A stretch of DNA of 64,000 nt from Canna indica (GCA_034359265.1 CP136893.1:41241501-41305500), one strand, 5' to 3'; shown: positions 1-11,285, numbered from the stretch's first letter. Notes: a model not told the origin generated them from the letters alone. Numbers and translations are program-made.

Positions 1-2556
1 TTTCCTCCTCAAACATCAAAGCAACCGCGCATAGACGATGCTTGGGGCAAGAACAAGAAGTGGGAGTTGGGAAGAGCAATCTCCAAATGGTTCCACTTCA
101 GCCGGATTCCTGCAAATTCAGTCGACAACTCATACTACCGAACCATGTGTCTACAATCCAAAAGGTAGGCCCAGGTATTGCCCCTCCAACTCCTTATGAA
201 ATTTCAGGACCTTTATTTAAAGCAAAGATCGATGAAACAAAGCAATGGATCGACGAATTCAAGCGGCAATGGGGAGAGTACAACTGCAGTTTAATGTGCA
301 ATTGTTGGACTGGGCCAACCTGGATGAGCATCATCAACTTCCTCATTTATTGCAATAGGAGGATTATTTATCACAAGTCGGTGAACTCGTCCGATGAGCA
401 CCATGATGCTTACTACATCTCGAAGATGATGACGGAGGTGTTCGAGGAGATTGGACCCAGCACATTGTTCAAGTTGTAACCGACAACGGAGCCAATTTCA
501 AAAGGGTAGGTGAGATAATTTAATAGGATTATCCTCACATATGTTGGACTTATGTACAGCCAATTGTGTAGACCTAATGATGAAACATATCGGTGATATG
601 TCGATGGTAATGTCGACGGTAAAGAAGGCGCAACAAATTACACTCTTCATCTATAGCCACACATAGGTACATGCCCTTATGAGAAAACTTATAGAAAGTA
701 CTTTATTTTAAAAAAAAATTACTGTATTTCTTAATTAGTTTATAATAAATAATTACTAATGATAAAAATAATTTTAGGTGAAATTCTTCGACCGGGAGCG
801 ACTCGTTTTGCAACCAACTTCATCTCATTAAGGTCGCTCCAACAAAGAAAGTTGGGCCTTAGATCCATGTTTACAAGTGAGGACTGGTTTACATCAAGAT
901 ATGCCTAAAAATCAGATGGAAAACAAATAGAGAAGAACATCCTCAACACGCGCTTCTTGGATTGCATCGCGAAAATAATCATCACTGTAGAACCCTTTAT
1001 ACAAGGTTCTACGACAGGTGGATATGGAAAAGACGCCTCAAATGGGCCATATCTACCACTACATCCACCAAGAACGGGAAGAAATCAAGAGGGTTATGAT
1101 TTCTCCAGTCAAGTATGAGCCCTTCATAGACATTATCTCCAGGAGATGGAAGAATCAAATGGGTCGTGACATACACGTTGCAGGTATTTTTTATTTAATA
1201 TTCTAAAATTATTTAATTTTAATTGATTATACTAAATTACTTAATGAATTTATAATTTTTTTATAGGGTATTATTTAAATCCCGCATACCAGAACTTGGA
1301 ACAACAGATAGTTTGTTATATCTCATCCGCAAGGTCATACAACGAATGTCGGCATCCAACCGAGAAGTGGCACAAGCTATCTCGGAATCAAGATATTTTC
1401 GAGATGAAAGTGGCAACTTCGGAGATTCATTTGCAATCTCATGCCGAGAAACTATGGATCAAGGTAGATAGAATCTTTTTTCCAATTTATTTATTAAAGA
1501 TAAAATATCATTTCTAATATTAATTTTAAATGTATTGCAGTTGAATGGTGATTGCAATTTGGAACCAAAGCTCCGACTCTTCGAAAGATTGTTGTACGCA
1601 TCCTCTCGCAAACCACATCATCAAGTGGATGCGAGAGGAATTGGTCGACCTTCTCCTTGATTCATACCAAGCCGCGCAACCGCCTTTCATACGCCCAATT
1701 ATAGAAGCTCGTATATGTTCATTACAACATACGACTTCGAATGAGGGCATTTCATAACGAAGATAAAGACAATGTACATGTAGATCTGTTCGATGTCGAG
1801 TTCGTCCAAAGCGATGCGGACCCGATGATTGATTGATTGAGTGCAATGGAGAGTGACCAACCTCTTCTTGATGAACCAAGCGATCCACCTCGGCCTTCAC
1901 CAATTATAACTGATGGAGTTGAGTCTAAGAGCCAACAACAAGACACAGACAACCAAGCTTTTGAGAGGGACATGAGCCTTGCTCCCTTGGACTCTCAACG
2001 AACGCGGCAAGCAAGACAACAATCTGAGTCCGACTCTCCATCTTTCCAATCAAAGGGAAAGAAGAAGAAGGTAGCACCTTCATCTTCAAAGGCGAAAGCC
2101 AAAGCCAAAGGAAAACGACCAATTGACCCTTTGGATGCGATTGCAGAAGCGAAAGAGGACGAAGAACCCTCGATTCATAGCAGTAGCAGCACAGAAGATG
2201 GAGGAGATGATGATGATGATGATGGAGCTGGTGGAGAAGACAATCATGTGCCTTCAACACCGGCACCTACCGATCTATGGACGAATGAGCAGTACTTCGA
2301 CCACTGCACCCAATATTCGGATCATGGTGCTAGGACCGAAGGAACAACTAGGGTGTACGAGATGAGAGTCAAAGATCAGCGTCGAGGTGGACCAACAGCT
2401 TTGCAAGATTACCATCACGATATGATAAGTAGCTTGCAAGAGGTTTCTGAATCAACCTACTCTGTATCCAATACCTACTCAACTGACTATGCAGATACAG
2501 GGACTAGTTCTTGGACTCCCACCAAAGAAACACTCATGTCAATGTGGTGTACTTGA
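1..2556 (+). pseudogene. hAT-type transposase remnant (DUF659 plus hAT dimerisation region)
   Basis: This is a decayed hAT-superfamily transposase whose 5-prime end lies left of the window. Positions 42-479 match the plant DUF659 domain: a GPTPYEISGPL-like start, then SLMCNCWTGPTW and INFLIYC. The reading shifts frame near 461, where VVTDNGANF continues. GATRFATNF follows at about 800-830. Introns are suggested at about 700-779, 1185-1266 and 1464-1540, because AT-rich gaps end in tag or cag between domain segments. The C-terminal hAT dimerisation region lies at about 1541-1760, with RILSQTTSSSGCERNWS and a tail of low-complexity Ser/Asp/Lys to 2556. Stops interrupt it at the Trp-rich start of that region, after the SYAQL stretch and after DPMID. 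The element lies antisense to UAH, inside its intron 9 or at its broken end. The family call is secure; the exon limits are approximate. Confidence 0.8.
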
Positions 2557-3254
2557 TACCAAGGTATTATGCCATGGGATAATTTCCAGATATGGGCATT
2601 GCATACCTATGGTATCAATCTTAGTCGTGTATGTCCCCAAGAGATGTACGACGGACGTCATTCGTTCGCATTTTATACATTGTATTCATGTATTTGACAT
2701 TTAAGATCTTAAATTTAAGCATTTCTTGATCAATTATGTGTCATTGGAGTTATTTTTAACAGCAAAAGAAAAAAAAATCTAGTCGATACAGGTTTCAGTA
2801 CCGGCCCGTACCAAATGTCGGTACGATACGGTACCAATATCGGCCGGTGACCGAAATCGGTACTGGTATAGTATTTTAAACCTTGGTATGAGATGTCGAG
2901 ATTCATGCAAATCAACTTCACTCATTAGACAGCCAAATTAAACAATGAATTAACTACGAAATCATAGAGTTAACCCATGTTTCGAGAAGATTTATTATTG
3001 GAAGTTATAATATATTATATAAGCAATACCAGAGTAAAAAATGGTAAGATTCTGCAAGTTTGCTGTTCTTTAAAAAATGAGAGAATAAAGAAGAACGTTT
3101 AACAATTGCAGGAAGCATGAAGGGCACCATCCTAAAACTCAAATGAGCAAATAGAAAGTAAGTAATTTATTCTGGAATGGCAAGAATATCAAGTATAGCA
3201 AAGATTACGGCTACTATAAGAAATATATTGCAGAGTAACACAGGAGTCATATAC
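2557..3254. other. Non-coding, downstream of the hAT remnant; start of the open-ended UAH intron 9
   Basis: No gene is seen. Read on the minus strand, the stretch begins with the GT donor that follows UAH exon 9. I looked for the next UAH exon, which should begin in phase 1 and encode an Asp-Thr-Arg-Asp-like motif, and found none. A short inverted-repeat patch lies at 2786-2877. Confidence 0.6.
2786..2877. repeat. Inverted-repeat patch built on GGTAC / CCGGCCGG motifs
   Basis: About 90 bp carry repeated tcggtac-type words in both orientations, such as taccggcccgtacc, cggtacgatacggtacc and atcggccggtgacc, and end in ttttaaaccttgg. The GC-rich, palindromic composition stands out from the AT-rich surroundings and looks like a short dispersed repeat. 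I cannot assign it to a family. Confidence 0.45.
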
Positions 3255-6200
3255 CAATCTCTAAATGTGATTTACTCGGAATGCTATTGATGGCTCCTGG
3301 ATGCAGCTCCAAAATACCTAAAAGAAATTGGAAAAATTGTAATAACAAAGCCATCAAGTATATATTTCAAAAAACATGATGGTTACCGAAATGTTTCCTG
3401 ACAGCTTTGCAACAGACACATAATGCCAGGTAAGAATGATAGACAATACTATGTCAAGAGTTTATACCTACAGTACCAACAGTATCGATGGATCCAGATT
3501 CCATCACATGTTTCTCAACAGCTAGTGCCAACTCTGCTGCAGCCAATCCTGCATCATTTCTGTTAAATAAATGGAACTAAAAATTATTACAGGTATTCAA
3601 ACAAGATTATATCTATTTATAATGAGTCATGAACCCATATGTATAAGAACCTAATAAATCTAAAGCCACATATTTTTCTCCTTTCATGAATGTAACATGA
3701 AATATCCAACTTTACCAAGAATTTTAAACGGACCAGTTTTGGATCTTATCAACAAACACATTCTTGCATCATTGAAGATGATATGGATTTTCTTGATGAT
3801 CTTATACCATTTAAAGAACTAAAAATAAGTAAAATAAAGATGTTTAAGTTCAAATTATACAGGTAACATTTTGAAAGTGATAAAAGATGCAAATCATATC
3901 AAAGGAGAAAAGAGAATAACTAAATCAAAATAACTGATGGTAAATGTAAATGTTTTATTTATAATGAAAAGAAAATGAGAATGCTACACATATTACAAGC
4001 AATAGGTAATAAGAAGATGAGGTCTTTTCAAATCCTTTAGTAAAATAAACTGACCACATAACATACCACCTTACTACTATCCTCTCATAACATTTGAATG
4101 CAGTCTTGGCTATGAAATCATATAATTTAAACTAATGGGAAGACAATAGAAGAGTTACGAAGCAAGAAATGTGTATAGGTGTCCATGACACTGTAACATT
4201 AGAGTCCAGTGCTGACTCTAGAAAGATGGAAATTGATCTACTATATACTATTTCTGTTGTAGTTTTAACCCACAAAATGACACAACAGAAGGAATATATA
4301 GCCTACTAAGCAAACAGTGAAAAGAAGAGAAAAATATTCCAAAATGGCAATCCTTAGTATTAGAATGAGGAATCTACTGTTTATCAAAAGATGAATGCCT
4401 GGAGTGAAGAAAACAAACAAAATGGCCTACTCTTCTCACGCTCATAGCTTCATATATCTCAAGGTTATGACTACATGATGAAGAAGCCAACATTTTATTC
4501 ATACTAAGCAATTTAAGGTGGAAATAACTGGATGAGTGCAGCTAAACTAAGCAAAAGACATGACAGTTCTTGGCAGACTTCAATAACTCAATTCCGTGTA
4601 TTATGAGTTAAAAACATGTGTACAAGTGTATTAGTGTATAAACTTACATCGAATATATCCCAAAGCTTGACTTAGTAAACTAAAGTGTATAGATTCTTTG
4701 ACAATTTATTATATTAGGTACGTGAATATCCCATTCTGTGCCAGTTAAATAGCAATCTAATTAACAACTTTGACTATGCACACTAATTATATATATCATC
4801 AAGAATTCCACAATATCTTGCATTATGCAAACCTTGCAGGCATTAGGACTGCTCCAGCATGGCCACCATTTCCTTCGAATTCTACCTTAATACTTGCAGG
4901 GGCAGCAATTGCAGTAACAATACCAATTGAAACACCTAAAATCAATATATTAATTATGAGCATTTGTTCAATCAGATTTATGCATCTAGTATCCAAGAAT
5001 ACAACCTTCTTGTTCAAGAATTGGGCCTTGTTCTATATGCAATTCCAGAAAAGCAGAATAGCTTTCCTTTGTCAAAAACATATTCGACAAGTCTTCTTGA
5101 TGTACATCATAACCAGCACCTTTGGCAGCATCAAAGAAAGAATTGTTTTGACCATCAACTACATGTTTAAGTGCATTTGCAACAGCCTCTATGCCTGCTA
5201 ATAAGCGGCTGCAAGTTTTGAAGTAAAATATGAGATGCAGATAGTATCACTCCAGCAAAAATTAGTCATGTGGTTAATGGGTTCAAGCCATGAAGAAGAA
5301 GATCATGAATGCTATGTTACAATACAGCAATAACTGCTGATAAATTAGCCTAAATAGTACATGAAACTATCAGTTTATGTTTGTGTTATCTTCTAACTCA
5401 CAGAAAGAGCGAGTATAGACCTTCCCAAGCAACTGATTCCAAAACGAGTAGGTTCCTCAGAAGTGAACATGATAACTTCTAGGGATCTCCTTGGTTGGAA
5501 GCCAGATCTGCAAACCAATTCTTAAAGCATTATAGGCATGGAAATGGTCACTTTCCTAATTACATCCAGGCAAGTACAAACCTTCTCAGGACTCTCATTG
5601 CTTCCAATGCTCCCAAAACACCAACCACTCCATCATACTTTCCAGAATATGGAATTGCATCTATGTGAGAACCAGTAGCAACTGCTGCAAGACCTGCCTC
5701 AGCGCCATTCCTGTGAAAATTGGATGAAGTCATCAAGAATGATTAATAATTTACATCCAGAGAGCTAAGATCAATGAGCTACTTCCAGCATTTCAAATCT
5801 TAATAACAATTAGTAAAAGAGGAAAAGATAGCCAATTTCTCATGATATTCCTCAAATTAATAAATATATATTACCCTGATATACGAAATATCTGTTGTAT
5901 AATTGTTATCTAACATATCCCAAAATGAGTCTTAAATGAATCTTTGGCACTTGGCAAAACATAATTTTATATGTTCTTGGCAAATTGGAGTATGTAGAAA
6001 TACTAATTTGAGTCTAAAAAATATATGACTGCAGTCTGCTTCTCAATATAAGAGACAACCAAAAATGAAGCAAAATCAAATCAGCTAATAATTAGACAAC
6101 ATATGCTGATTTCAAAATCTCTTCGATGATTCGAAGTCCTAGAAGGCATTATTACTCATTCATGGAAGATTTCTACAGCAATCAGTAGTACTTCCTATTT

Positions 6201-9200
6201 CAGTTTGGCATAAAAGAAGAAGGTGCCTAAAATGGAATTAGCATAAGCATATAAATCTTCAAAATCAGGACACATCACAAATATCATGCAATCATCACAC
6301 AGCTTTATTCACGGATATCATGAATTGCAAAGCTTTATTCATTGCAGTAGTAACTGAACAAACCTAACATAGAGATTTTGAGTGATTCACAATTTACCCA
6401 AATATTTTAAGACAACCTTGATTACTTCAAAATCTGACATCTAGGTCCTCAATCATGAGATCAGTCACATAAATTTAGATCATCAAACGTAATAGATACC
6501 AACCAAATGGCAGAAACAATAAATCATCAGTATATATAGCTAAAAAAGGGATGCTTTTATACACACCATCGACCAAATATATTGCCCACAGCATCCTCTC
6601 GAACAGATAAACCAGCTTCCTCCATAAGGCTTTTTATGTAGCTGCAAATATAATTCCAGGTCATACGTAAAGAAATAGCAAAGAAGAAAACATACATTAT
6701 CTCAAGGATGGCTATATAAAACTTTCCTAATGCTGAAAGTTGCAAATCAAAATGAGCATTCATTACAAAAATAAAAGAGGAAGACAAAGCTTCATTTCTA
6801 AAATCAATCAAACAAAAAACTATTGTCAATAACTCTTAGCATTTCAGGTCTTGAGAATTCTTTCTTTTTTCAACTTGAATTGCACAAAGCTCAAAGACTT
6901 AACATAAAAAGTCAGCAAAATGAACATGTGGAGAATAACTAGAAGTACAAATAAGAAGGAAGGCTGCTGAGGTTTGAAGACAACATAACTAGACAAACAT
7001 CAAGAAAGCATGAAGTAGTGAAAAGGTTCAGGTTAGAACTCTAAATTTTTTAAGCTTAATATTTCACCACTAAGGCCATGTTTGGTTGATGGAATATATG
7101 TGGAATAGAATATTATTCCTTATGCCCCACCTATTCCCTTAATTGGCTGCAACATTTTGATAAGGAATAGGTGGCCCATAAGAAATAGATAAGGAATATT
7201 ATTCCATATGGATAAGGAATACTATTCCTTACCTCAACCAAAGTAATAGTATTCTCTATCTATTTTTTATGACATTTTTCACTATTTCCCTTTGATATTT
7301 ATAATAATAACATAATAATATAAATTTAATTATTAAATTAATTTTAATAATTACATATACTAAAAGTAAAATGCTATACATACAATAGTAGTCTGAATTT
7401 TACTATTATTGTTATTTTATGGAGGTTTAATTGATTTTTAAAAAAGAAAATAAATTATAATTATTATTTTAAAATTAATAAATTGTTTAATTAACTCAAA
7501 ATTAATTTATATTTCAAAGTAATATTTGATTTTTAAAAATTATTTTACACTAATTTATATTTTTATTATGCTATTATTAATTAGAATAAATATATTGTTA
7601 ACAATGATATTTTTGTCATTTTTCTTTCTATTCCTTTCACTTATGCTAACCAAACAAGGGAATAGCAATTCTTGAGCTACTCCTGATGTCAACCAAGCAA
7701 GATAATACTATTTCTTCTTTGTTCCATTCCTAATCTATTCTTATTCCTTTTGTATTCCTATTGCTTATGATTTCATTCTATAACCAAACGGGCCGTAAAG
7801 CATTTATAAGAACTTCATGATTTCATATTCTTGCATCTAGTAAATAGTTCGCCGCAAAGATATAAAAGCAACTATGTACAAGTTCTTTTACTGATAAACA
7901 AGACATTCAGTGGAACATACTATCCCATCAAAGTTCAAAAGCAATGTCCTATATATCATTCATGCTGCACATGTCACGAGGGTCTATCATAAGGCAATTG
8001 GCTGAGCTTTATGGTGTCATCATTTACATGGTTGGTAATTCTTCCTTATTCCTAAAAAGGACACTTCTTCCTACAAAATACCTGTAGTTAATCCTTCACC
8101 AAATCACTAGGAACCATATAACATAATTAAGCTAAAAAGTCAAATTTTCTACAAGAGAAAGGCAAGGTTAATGAATTCAACCAAGACCACTTCAAAAGGC
8201 CATTGTAGGACATTTCAACACCTGGACTCTCCCAGGAATAAACTATATAAAAGCACATAACTAGAAATATTTCAGCTTATTATATTGACGAAACACATTA
8301 CATCTACCTCTCATGTCTTCAAGAAATTATTTTTTTGAACAAGCAACAAATTAGTGATGAAAACTTGAGGACCTCAATGCAACTAGCATATACCTTCTAG
8401 CCAGAACATCTTTTTCACTGTACAAAATGCGAGTCACAGATGGCGCTGGGGTATCTGAAAAGGCCGCTAGTTCATCTATCTGTAGATTGCACAACACAAG
8501 GAACATTACAGCTGTGCTCCACACACTACCAGATGTCATGATAGGAATTTAACACAGAGCACAGGCTCACAATATGAGAAAAAAAAAATGAAAATAATGA
8601 AATAGAACTCATATATCAAGAAGATTAAAAAAGGGGGGGAAATGTTTTTCCCCTTATGCGCAGGATAATCCTCTCTGCTTCAAAACGAGAAATCAGACGA
8701 GTCAGGACTCATCTAGCAAAGAATATGAAGGAAGAACAAGGAGTCTTTTTTTCCCCTTCTTTAGGCCAAACAAATGAAATAGCACTCATTTGCAAGGGCA
8801 TAAAAGCGAAAAAGAATATTTTATTCGACTTTTCTTAGCAGAGAGTAATCCTGCCCACATCGGAGAAGAAAACAAATGAAGCATCGCGCATTCATCAAAA
8901 AAAATGGGAAAAAAAATTATTGTTCTTTCCTACTCAGGGAAATCCTACCTAACAAATAAAACACTCATCTAGCAAGAACACCAGGGGAAAATCTCTTTAC
9001 TGGAAAGAGCACTAAACGGGAAGAGACTGTAATTACTATTTTCTTTAAGCAGTTCTCTCCAGTCACCAAGAGTTCTTGCTAGCGCAGAGAAATCTCACCT
9101 GCCTCTGCAATCCGACCATGTCGACGGAGAGCGAGGACGGGGAAAGAGATAGGGCTGAAGGGTGAGGACTTGTCGGGTATCCGGAGAACTCCTCCATGGT

Positions 9201-9290
9201 CCTCCTCGTGGCGTCTTCTTCATAGCTCGCCGCGGCGATCAAGGAGAGGAACGAGAGAAGGAGGAAGGGGCGAGGAAGATTTGAAGTCAT
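3255..9290 (-). CDS. UAH: Ureidoglycolate amidohydrolase, exons 1-9 (3-prime part missing)
   Basis: The M20-family metallohydrolase that ends purine-ring catabolism, converting ureidoglycolate to glyoxylate with release of ammonium; the Arabidopsis enzyme works in the endoplasmic reticulum. Nine exons have GT/AG borders and matching phases: 9290-9099, 8479-8394, 6641-6567, 5710-5582, 5507-5421, 5208-5006, 4935-4833, 3559-3468 and 3317-3255. They total 1,030 nt (343 codons) with no stop. Residues about 8-22 are hydrophobic, as in a signal peptide. Visible motifs are TGSHIDAIPYSGKYDG (metal-binding His and Asp), FTSEEPTRFG (catalytic Glu pair), LELHIEQGP (metal ligand) and the dimerisation segment GNGGHAGAVLMPARNDAGL. 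The start is the first Met before the hydrophobic stretch; a Met 35 codons upstream lacks similarity. Family members are about 475 residues, so some 130 residues, including the last metal-binding His, are absent here. Exon 9 ends in phase 1 and no exon 10 follows within 3.2 kb. The gene is either split by a huge intron or truncated. Confidence 0.92.
3560..6566 (-). other. UAH introns 3-7 (non-coding between exons)
   Basis: These are ordinary AT-rich plant introns between exons 3 and 8. The longest are 3560-4832 (intron 7) and 5711-6566 (intron 3). I saw no transposon ends, RNA genes or other coding segments in them. A plus-strand open stretch at 4770-5201 is the antisense of exons 6-7 and is not a gene. 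Confidence 0.7.
7074..7795. mobile_element. Tourist-like (PIF/Harbinger) MITE in UAH intron 2
   Basis: A 722-bp AT-rich non-coding insertion lies in intron 2 (6642-8393). Its ends are imperfect terminal inverted repeats: GGCCATGTTTGGTT at the left and AACCAAACGGGCC at the right. It is flanked by the trinucleotide TAA on both sides (7071-7073 and 7796-7798), the usual Harbinger/Tourist target duplication. Internal short palindromes such as ggaatagaatattattcc occur near the left end. No reading frame is present. The length is above the common Tourist size, so it may be a deleted larger element. Confidence 0.75.
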
Positions 9291-9506
9291 CTTTTGCCCC
9301 GATAGAACGAGGGTATCGTGTTTAGTTGGAATGGGATGAGGTACGTCGCCTGCTTTTGCAGAGAAAGAGATCCGCAGTGGTATACGATGAGTCACGAGCG
9401 ATTTGTTTTGAAATATTAAATCGGAAGATACTCAACAGACATTTAGACCTGCTTTTTTTTAAAAAAAATAAAATATAATATACGTACTATTTTGTAAGTT
9501 CACGAG
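9291..9506 (-). promoter_or_regulatory. Remaining native UAH upstream region (5-prime UTR and proximal promoter)
   Basis: Only 216 bp separate the UAH start codon from the pararetrovirus junction. The half next to the gene is GC-richer; the half next to the virus is AT-rich (polyA/T with ataatatacgtac). Any core promoter that predates the integration must lie here or have been displaced beyond 16985. I could not single out a convincing TATA box. Confidence 0.5.
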
Positions 9507-9507
9507 T

Positions 9508-10242
9508 AATTTTGAGCATATCGATGACAAGCATAACACATTGACAGATGCGTTGTCAAGATTGACTGTGAATTTAGTTCAGACCCAAGAACTAGATGAT
9601 GCCACCAACTCGCACCTAGAAGATCTTGGAGGTGCACTAAAGGAAGTAGAGTCAGCACCACCAGAGTTAGTGCAAAACTTGTGCACGGCCATAATTCAGA
9701 TAAGTGATTCACTTAGCACACAAACTCTAATGACTCTCACTACCTGGGAAGATGAGTGGCAGGAGATACTAGATGCAAATAACTCTGCCATAGAAATGGT
9801 TATGGAAGATGGACTCATACACAGGTATGAGTATCAACCGAATCACCAAGAAGAACCGAATCTCCATGATACAATAAGTTGGGAAGAGGCCCCCTACTGG
9901 GATGAACACGAAGAGGATGAAGGCGTTCTGTTAAGAGTAGCACGTTATGAAAAGTACTACAGCATGGATGGAAACTACCATGAGCACAGGAGCAAGGAAA
10001 TGGCGGAAAGCTCCATCAAAAGTGAACGGCCAGAATGCTCCAAAGCTCGCCAGCAAGAGCAAGATTACTCCAATCTAATAGAAGAGAGCAAACTGTTCAA
10101 ACAAGCCATGGACGAAATGTTCGAAGACCTCAGAGAGTTCCTCGAAGAACTGGAGGAAGAACGCAAGCCAAGCAAGCAGCCAAAAGAAGAACGGGATTAC
10201 GAAACCCTGAGAAAGGGAAAATATCCCGCTGAGGAGGATTAA
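9508..10242 (+). pseudogene. Viral polyprotein 3-prime part: end of RNase H and long acidic tail
   Basis: The reading frame enters at the viral breakpoint and first shows the end of RNase H, with TDALSRL carrying the fourth catalytic Asp. It then runs about 220 codons without a stop to TAA at 10240-10242. The tail is rich in Glu and Asp and ends in a charged, probably helical segment (FEDLREFLEELEEER). I do not recognise the tail. In the badnaviruses I know, the polyprotein ends soon after RNase H, so this extension is unusual. Its other portion, carrying the first three RNase H catalytic residues, ends at about 16984 at the opposite end of the integrant. Confidence 0.75.
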
Positions 10243-10290
10243 ACAAAGAAGGATAGGGGAAGTGGATGACCCCTTGCAATAACATCCACA

Positions 10291-10327
10291 TTAACTAATA
10301 TTTTTAATTTCTTTTTATTTGTTTCAG
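10291..10327 (+). promoter_or_regulatory. Candidate 3-prime splice site before the viral ORF4-like frame
   Basis: A branch-point-like TAACTAAT at 10291-10298 is followed by a T-rich tract and then tttcag ending at 10327. The first ATG of the next frame (10337) follows after 9 nt. Rice tungro bacilliform virus makes its P4 from a spliced RNA with a comparable arrangement. A possible donor, CAG followed by GTACCA, lies in the leader with its GT at 11215-11216, which is upstream of this site on a circular genome. Confidence 0.55.
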
Positions 10328-10336
10328 AATTTCAGA

Positions 10337-10765
10337 ATGATCCTTGACGAACTGCAGAAGTTAGCAGCCACAAACCGAGGCACGTACTGGACAACAAAGA
10401 AAGATATCTCTGATGCGCAGCACTGGGCTGTGTTAGGAGGCACAACGTCAGCCTCAATAGGAATGCAAGAGCTTGAAAAATTAACGGGGAAGGTTCTTTT
10501 CAAATTCCCCAAAAAAATGGAGAACGAAAATAAGTGGACCGAAAAGATCCAACAAATCCACTTGGACCAAACACTCAGGACGATCTCCGAGCTCGAAAGG
10601 TTACTAGCAATGGCATTCCTACAAAAGGCCAGGATTGACCAAGCTGACTCCAAACACAAATGGGAGTCTGATGCATTAAACATAGTCACGCACCACATTG
10701 AGAATCTAAAACAGTGCCACAAGATGATCAATAGCACAAGACAAAGCATCAAGTACTTTGTCTAA
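10337..10765 (+). CDS. Viral ORF4-like protein of unknown function, 142 aa
   Basis: An intact 142-residue frame lies in a different register from the polyprotein, between the polyprotein stop and the viral promoter. The ATG at 10337 is the first one after the candidate splice acceptor. The protein is mostly polar and probably helical, with motifs such as TYWTTKKDISDAQHW, RTISELERLLAM and ENLKQCHKM. It has no Cys cluster, signal peptide or membrane segment. Its position matches ORF4 of tungroviruses, but I see no sequence likeness that proves it. That it is stop-free while neighbouring viral frames carry stops may be chance, given its length. Confidence 0.6.
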   Translation: MILDELQKLAATNRGTYWTTKKDISDAQHWAVLGGTTSASIGMQELEKLTGKVLFKFPKKMENENKWTEKIQQIHLDQTLRTISELERLLAMAFLQKARIDQADSKHKWESDALNIVTHHIENLKQCHKMINSTRQSIKYFV

Positions 10766-10977
10766 AGTGGCCGACTCAAAAGCAAGAAGACCCATGTGAC
10801 AAGATAAGACCAAGGACGATGTCTACATCAAGTAGTTGTAAAGCATGTATTATTAGTGTGCATTATTGTACGAAGGAATCTGCTTTTGTAAAAGCAAATA
10901 ACTGAGTGGTCGATGGGGCCCAAGGAGCACCCGCACTCAATTATTGTTGCTTCTTCATGAAGTTTCCTTCTAACGTC

Positions 10978-10984
10978 TATATAA
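10978..10984 (+). promoter_or_regulatory. TATA box of the viral pregenomic RNA promoter
   Basis: TATATAA in the context tctatataagtaagg resembles the core of caulimovirus promoters such as the 35S promoter. Transcription would start about 25-32 bp downstream, near 11010. The 200 bp upstream (10766-10977) are non-coding and would hold the upstream elements. The promoter points away from UAH. Confidence 0.75.
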
Positions 10985-11009
10985 GTAAGGGTTCTTAGAG
11001 TTGCAGAAC

Positions 11010-11285
11010 ACACTTCAGACCGAAGAAGTTCTACTTCTCTCGCTTGTATTTCCAGTTTCTACATAATCTAAGCTTTCAAGCTTCCAGTTTTCAAACTTCA
11101 TTTGTTATTCCTCACCTTGTTCCAGCGTTCTTTGTAACCAGCGACCAAGTTGAGACGCACGCTTTCGTACCGGTTTTCTATTGGTATCAGAGCTTGTTTA
11201 AATCCTTCATTCAGGTACCAGTTTATTGCTCTTAGTATTTTCTCTAAGCTGTTGCGTTCTTAATTTTGGCAAACCTAGATTGTGA
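11010..11285 (+). other. Viral pregenomic RNA leader
   Basis: This is the non-coding stretch between the presumed transcription start and the first small frame, and it holds the primer-binding site. At about 270 nt it is much shorter than the roughly 600-700 nt leaders of rice tungro bacilliform virus and cauliflower mosaic virus. I saw no clear polyadenylation signal or long hairpin by eye. Confidence 0.5.
11182..11193 (+). promoter_or_regulatory. Viral tRNA-Met primer-binding site
   Basis: TGGTATCAGAGC is the exact complement of the 3-prime end of plant initiator tRNA-Met, the minus-strand primer of all Caulimoviridae. It lies about 170 nt after the presumed transcription start and about 100 nt before the first viral frame. 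Confidence 0.9.

Noticed and set aside
2730..2921. Minus-strand frame as the missing UAH exon 10
   Set aside because: It lacks the expected Asp-Thr-Arg-Asp-like start, has the wrong phase and runs into the GGTAC repeat patch.
4770..5201. 143-codon plus-strand open frame
   Set aside because: It is the antisense of UAH exons 6 and 7, which have matching splice phases and strong family motifs on the minus strand.
9291..9395. Earlier in-frame Met giving UAH 35 more residues
   Set aside because: The extra stretch is Pro/Lys-rich, blocks the signal peptide and has no resemblance to the family; the Met at 9290 starts the hydrophobic leader.
10324..10752. 142-codon minus-strand frame
   Set aside because: Antisense shadow of the viral ORF4-like frame, with Cys/Ser/Leu-rich composition typical of such shadows.
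11182..11193. Possible tRNA-Met gene fragment
   Set aside because: Only the primer-binding complement is present. The same word occurs at 27034, 54965 and 62501 beside LTRs, so these are primer sites, not tRNA genes.
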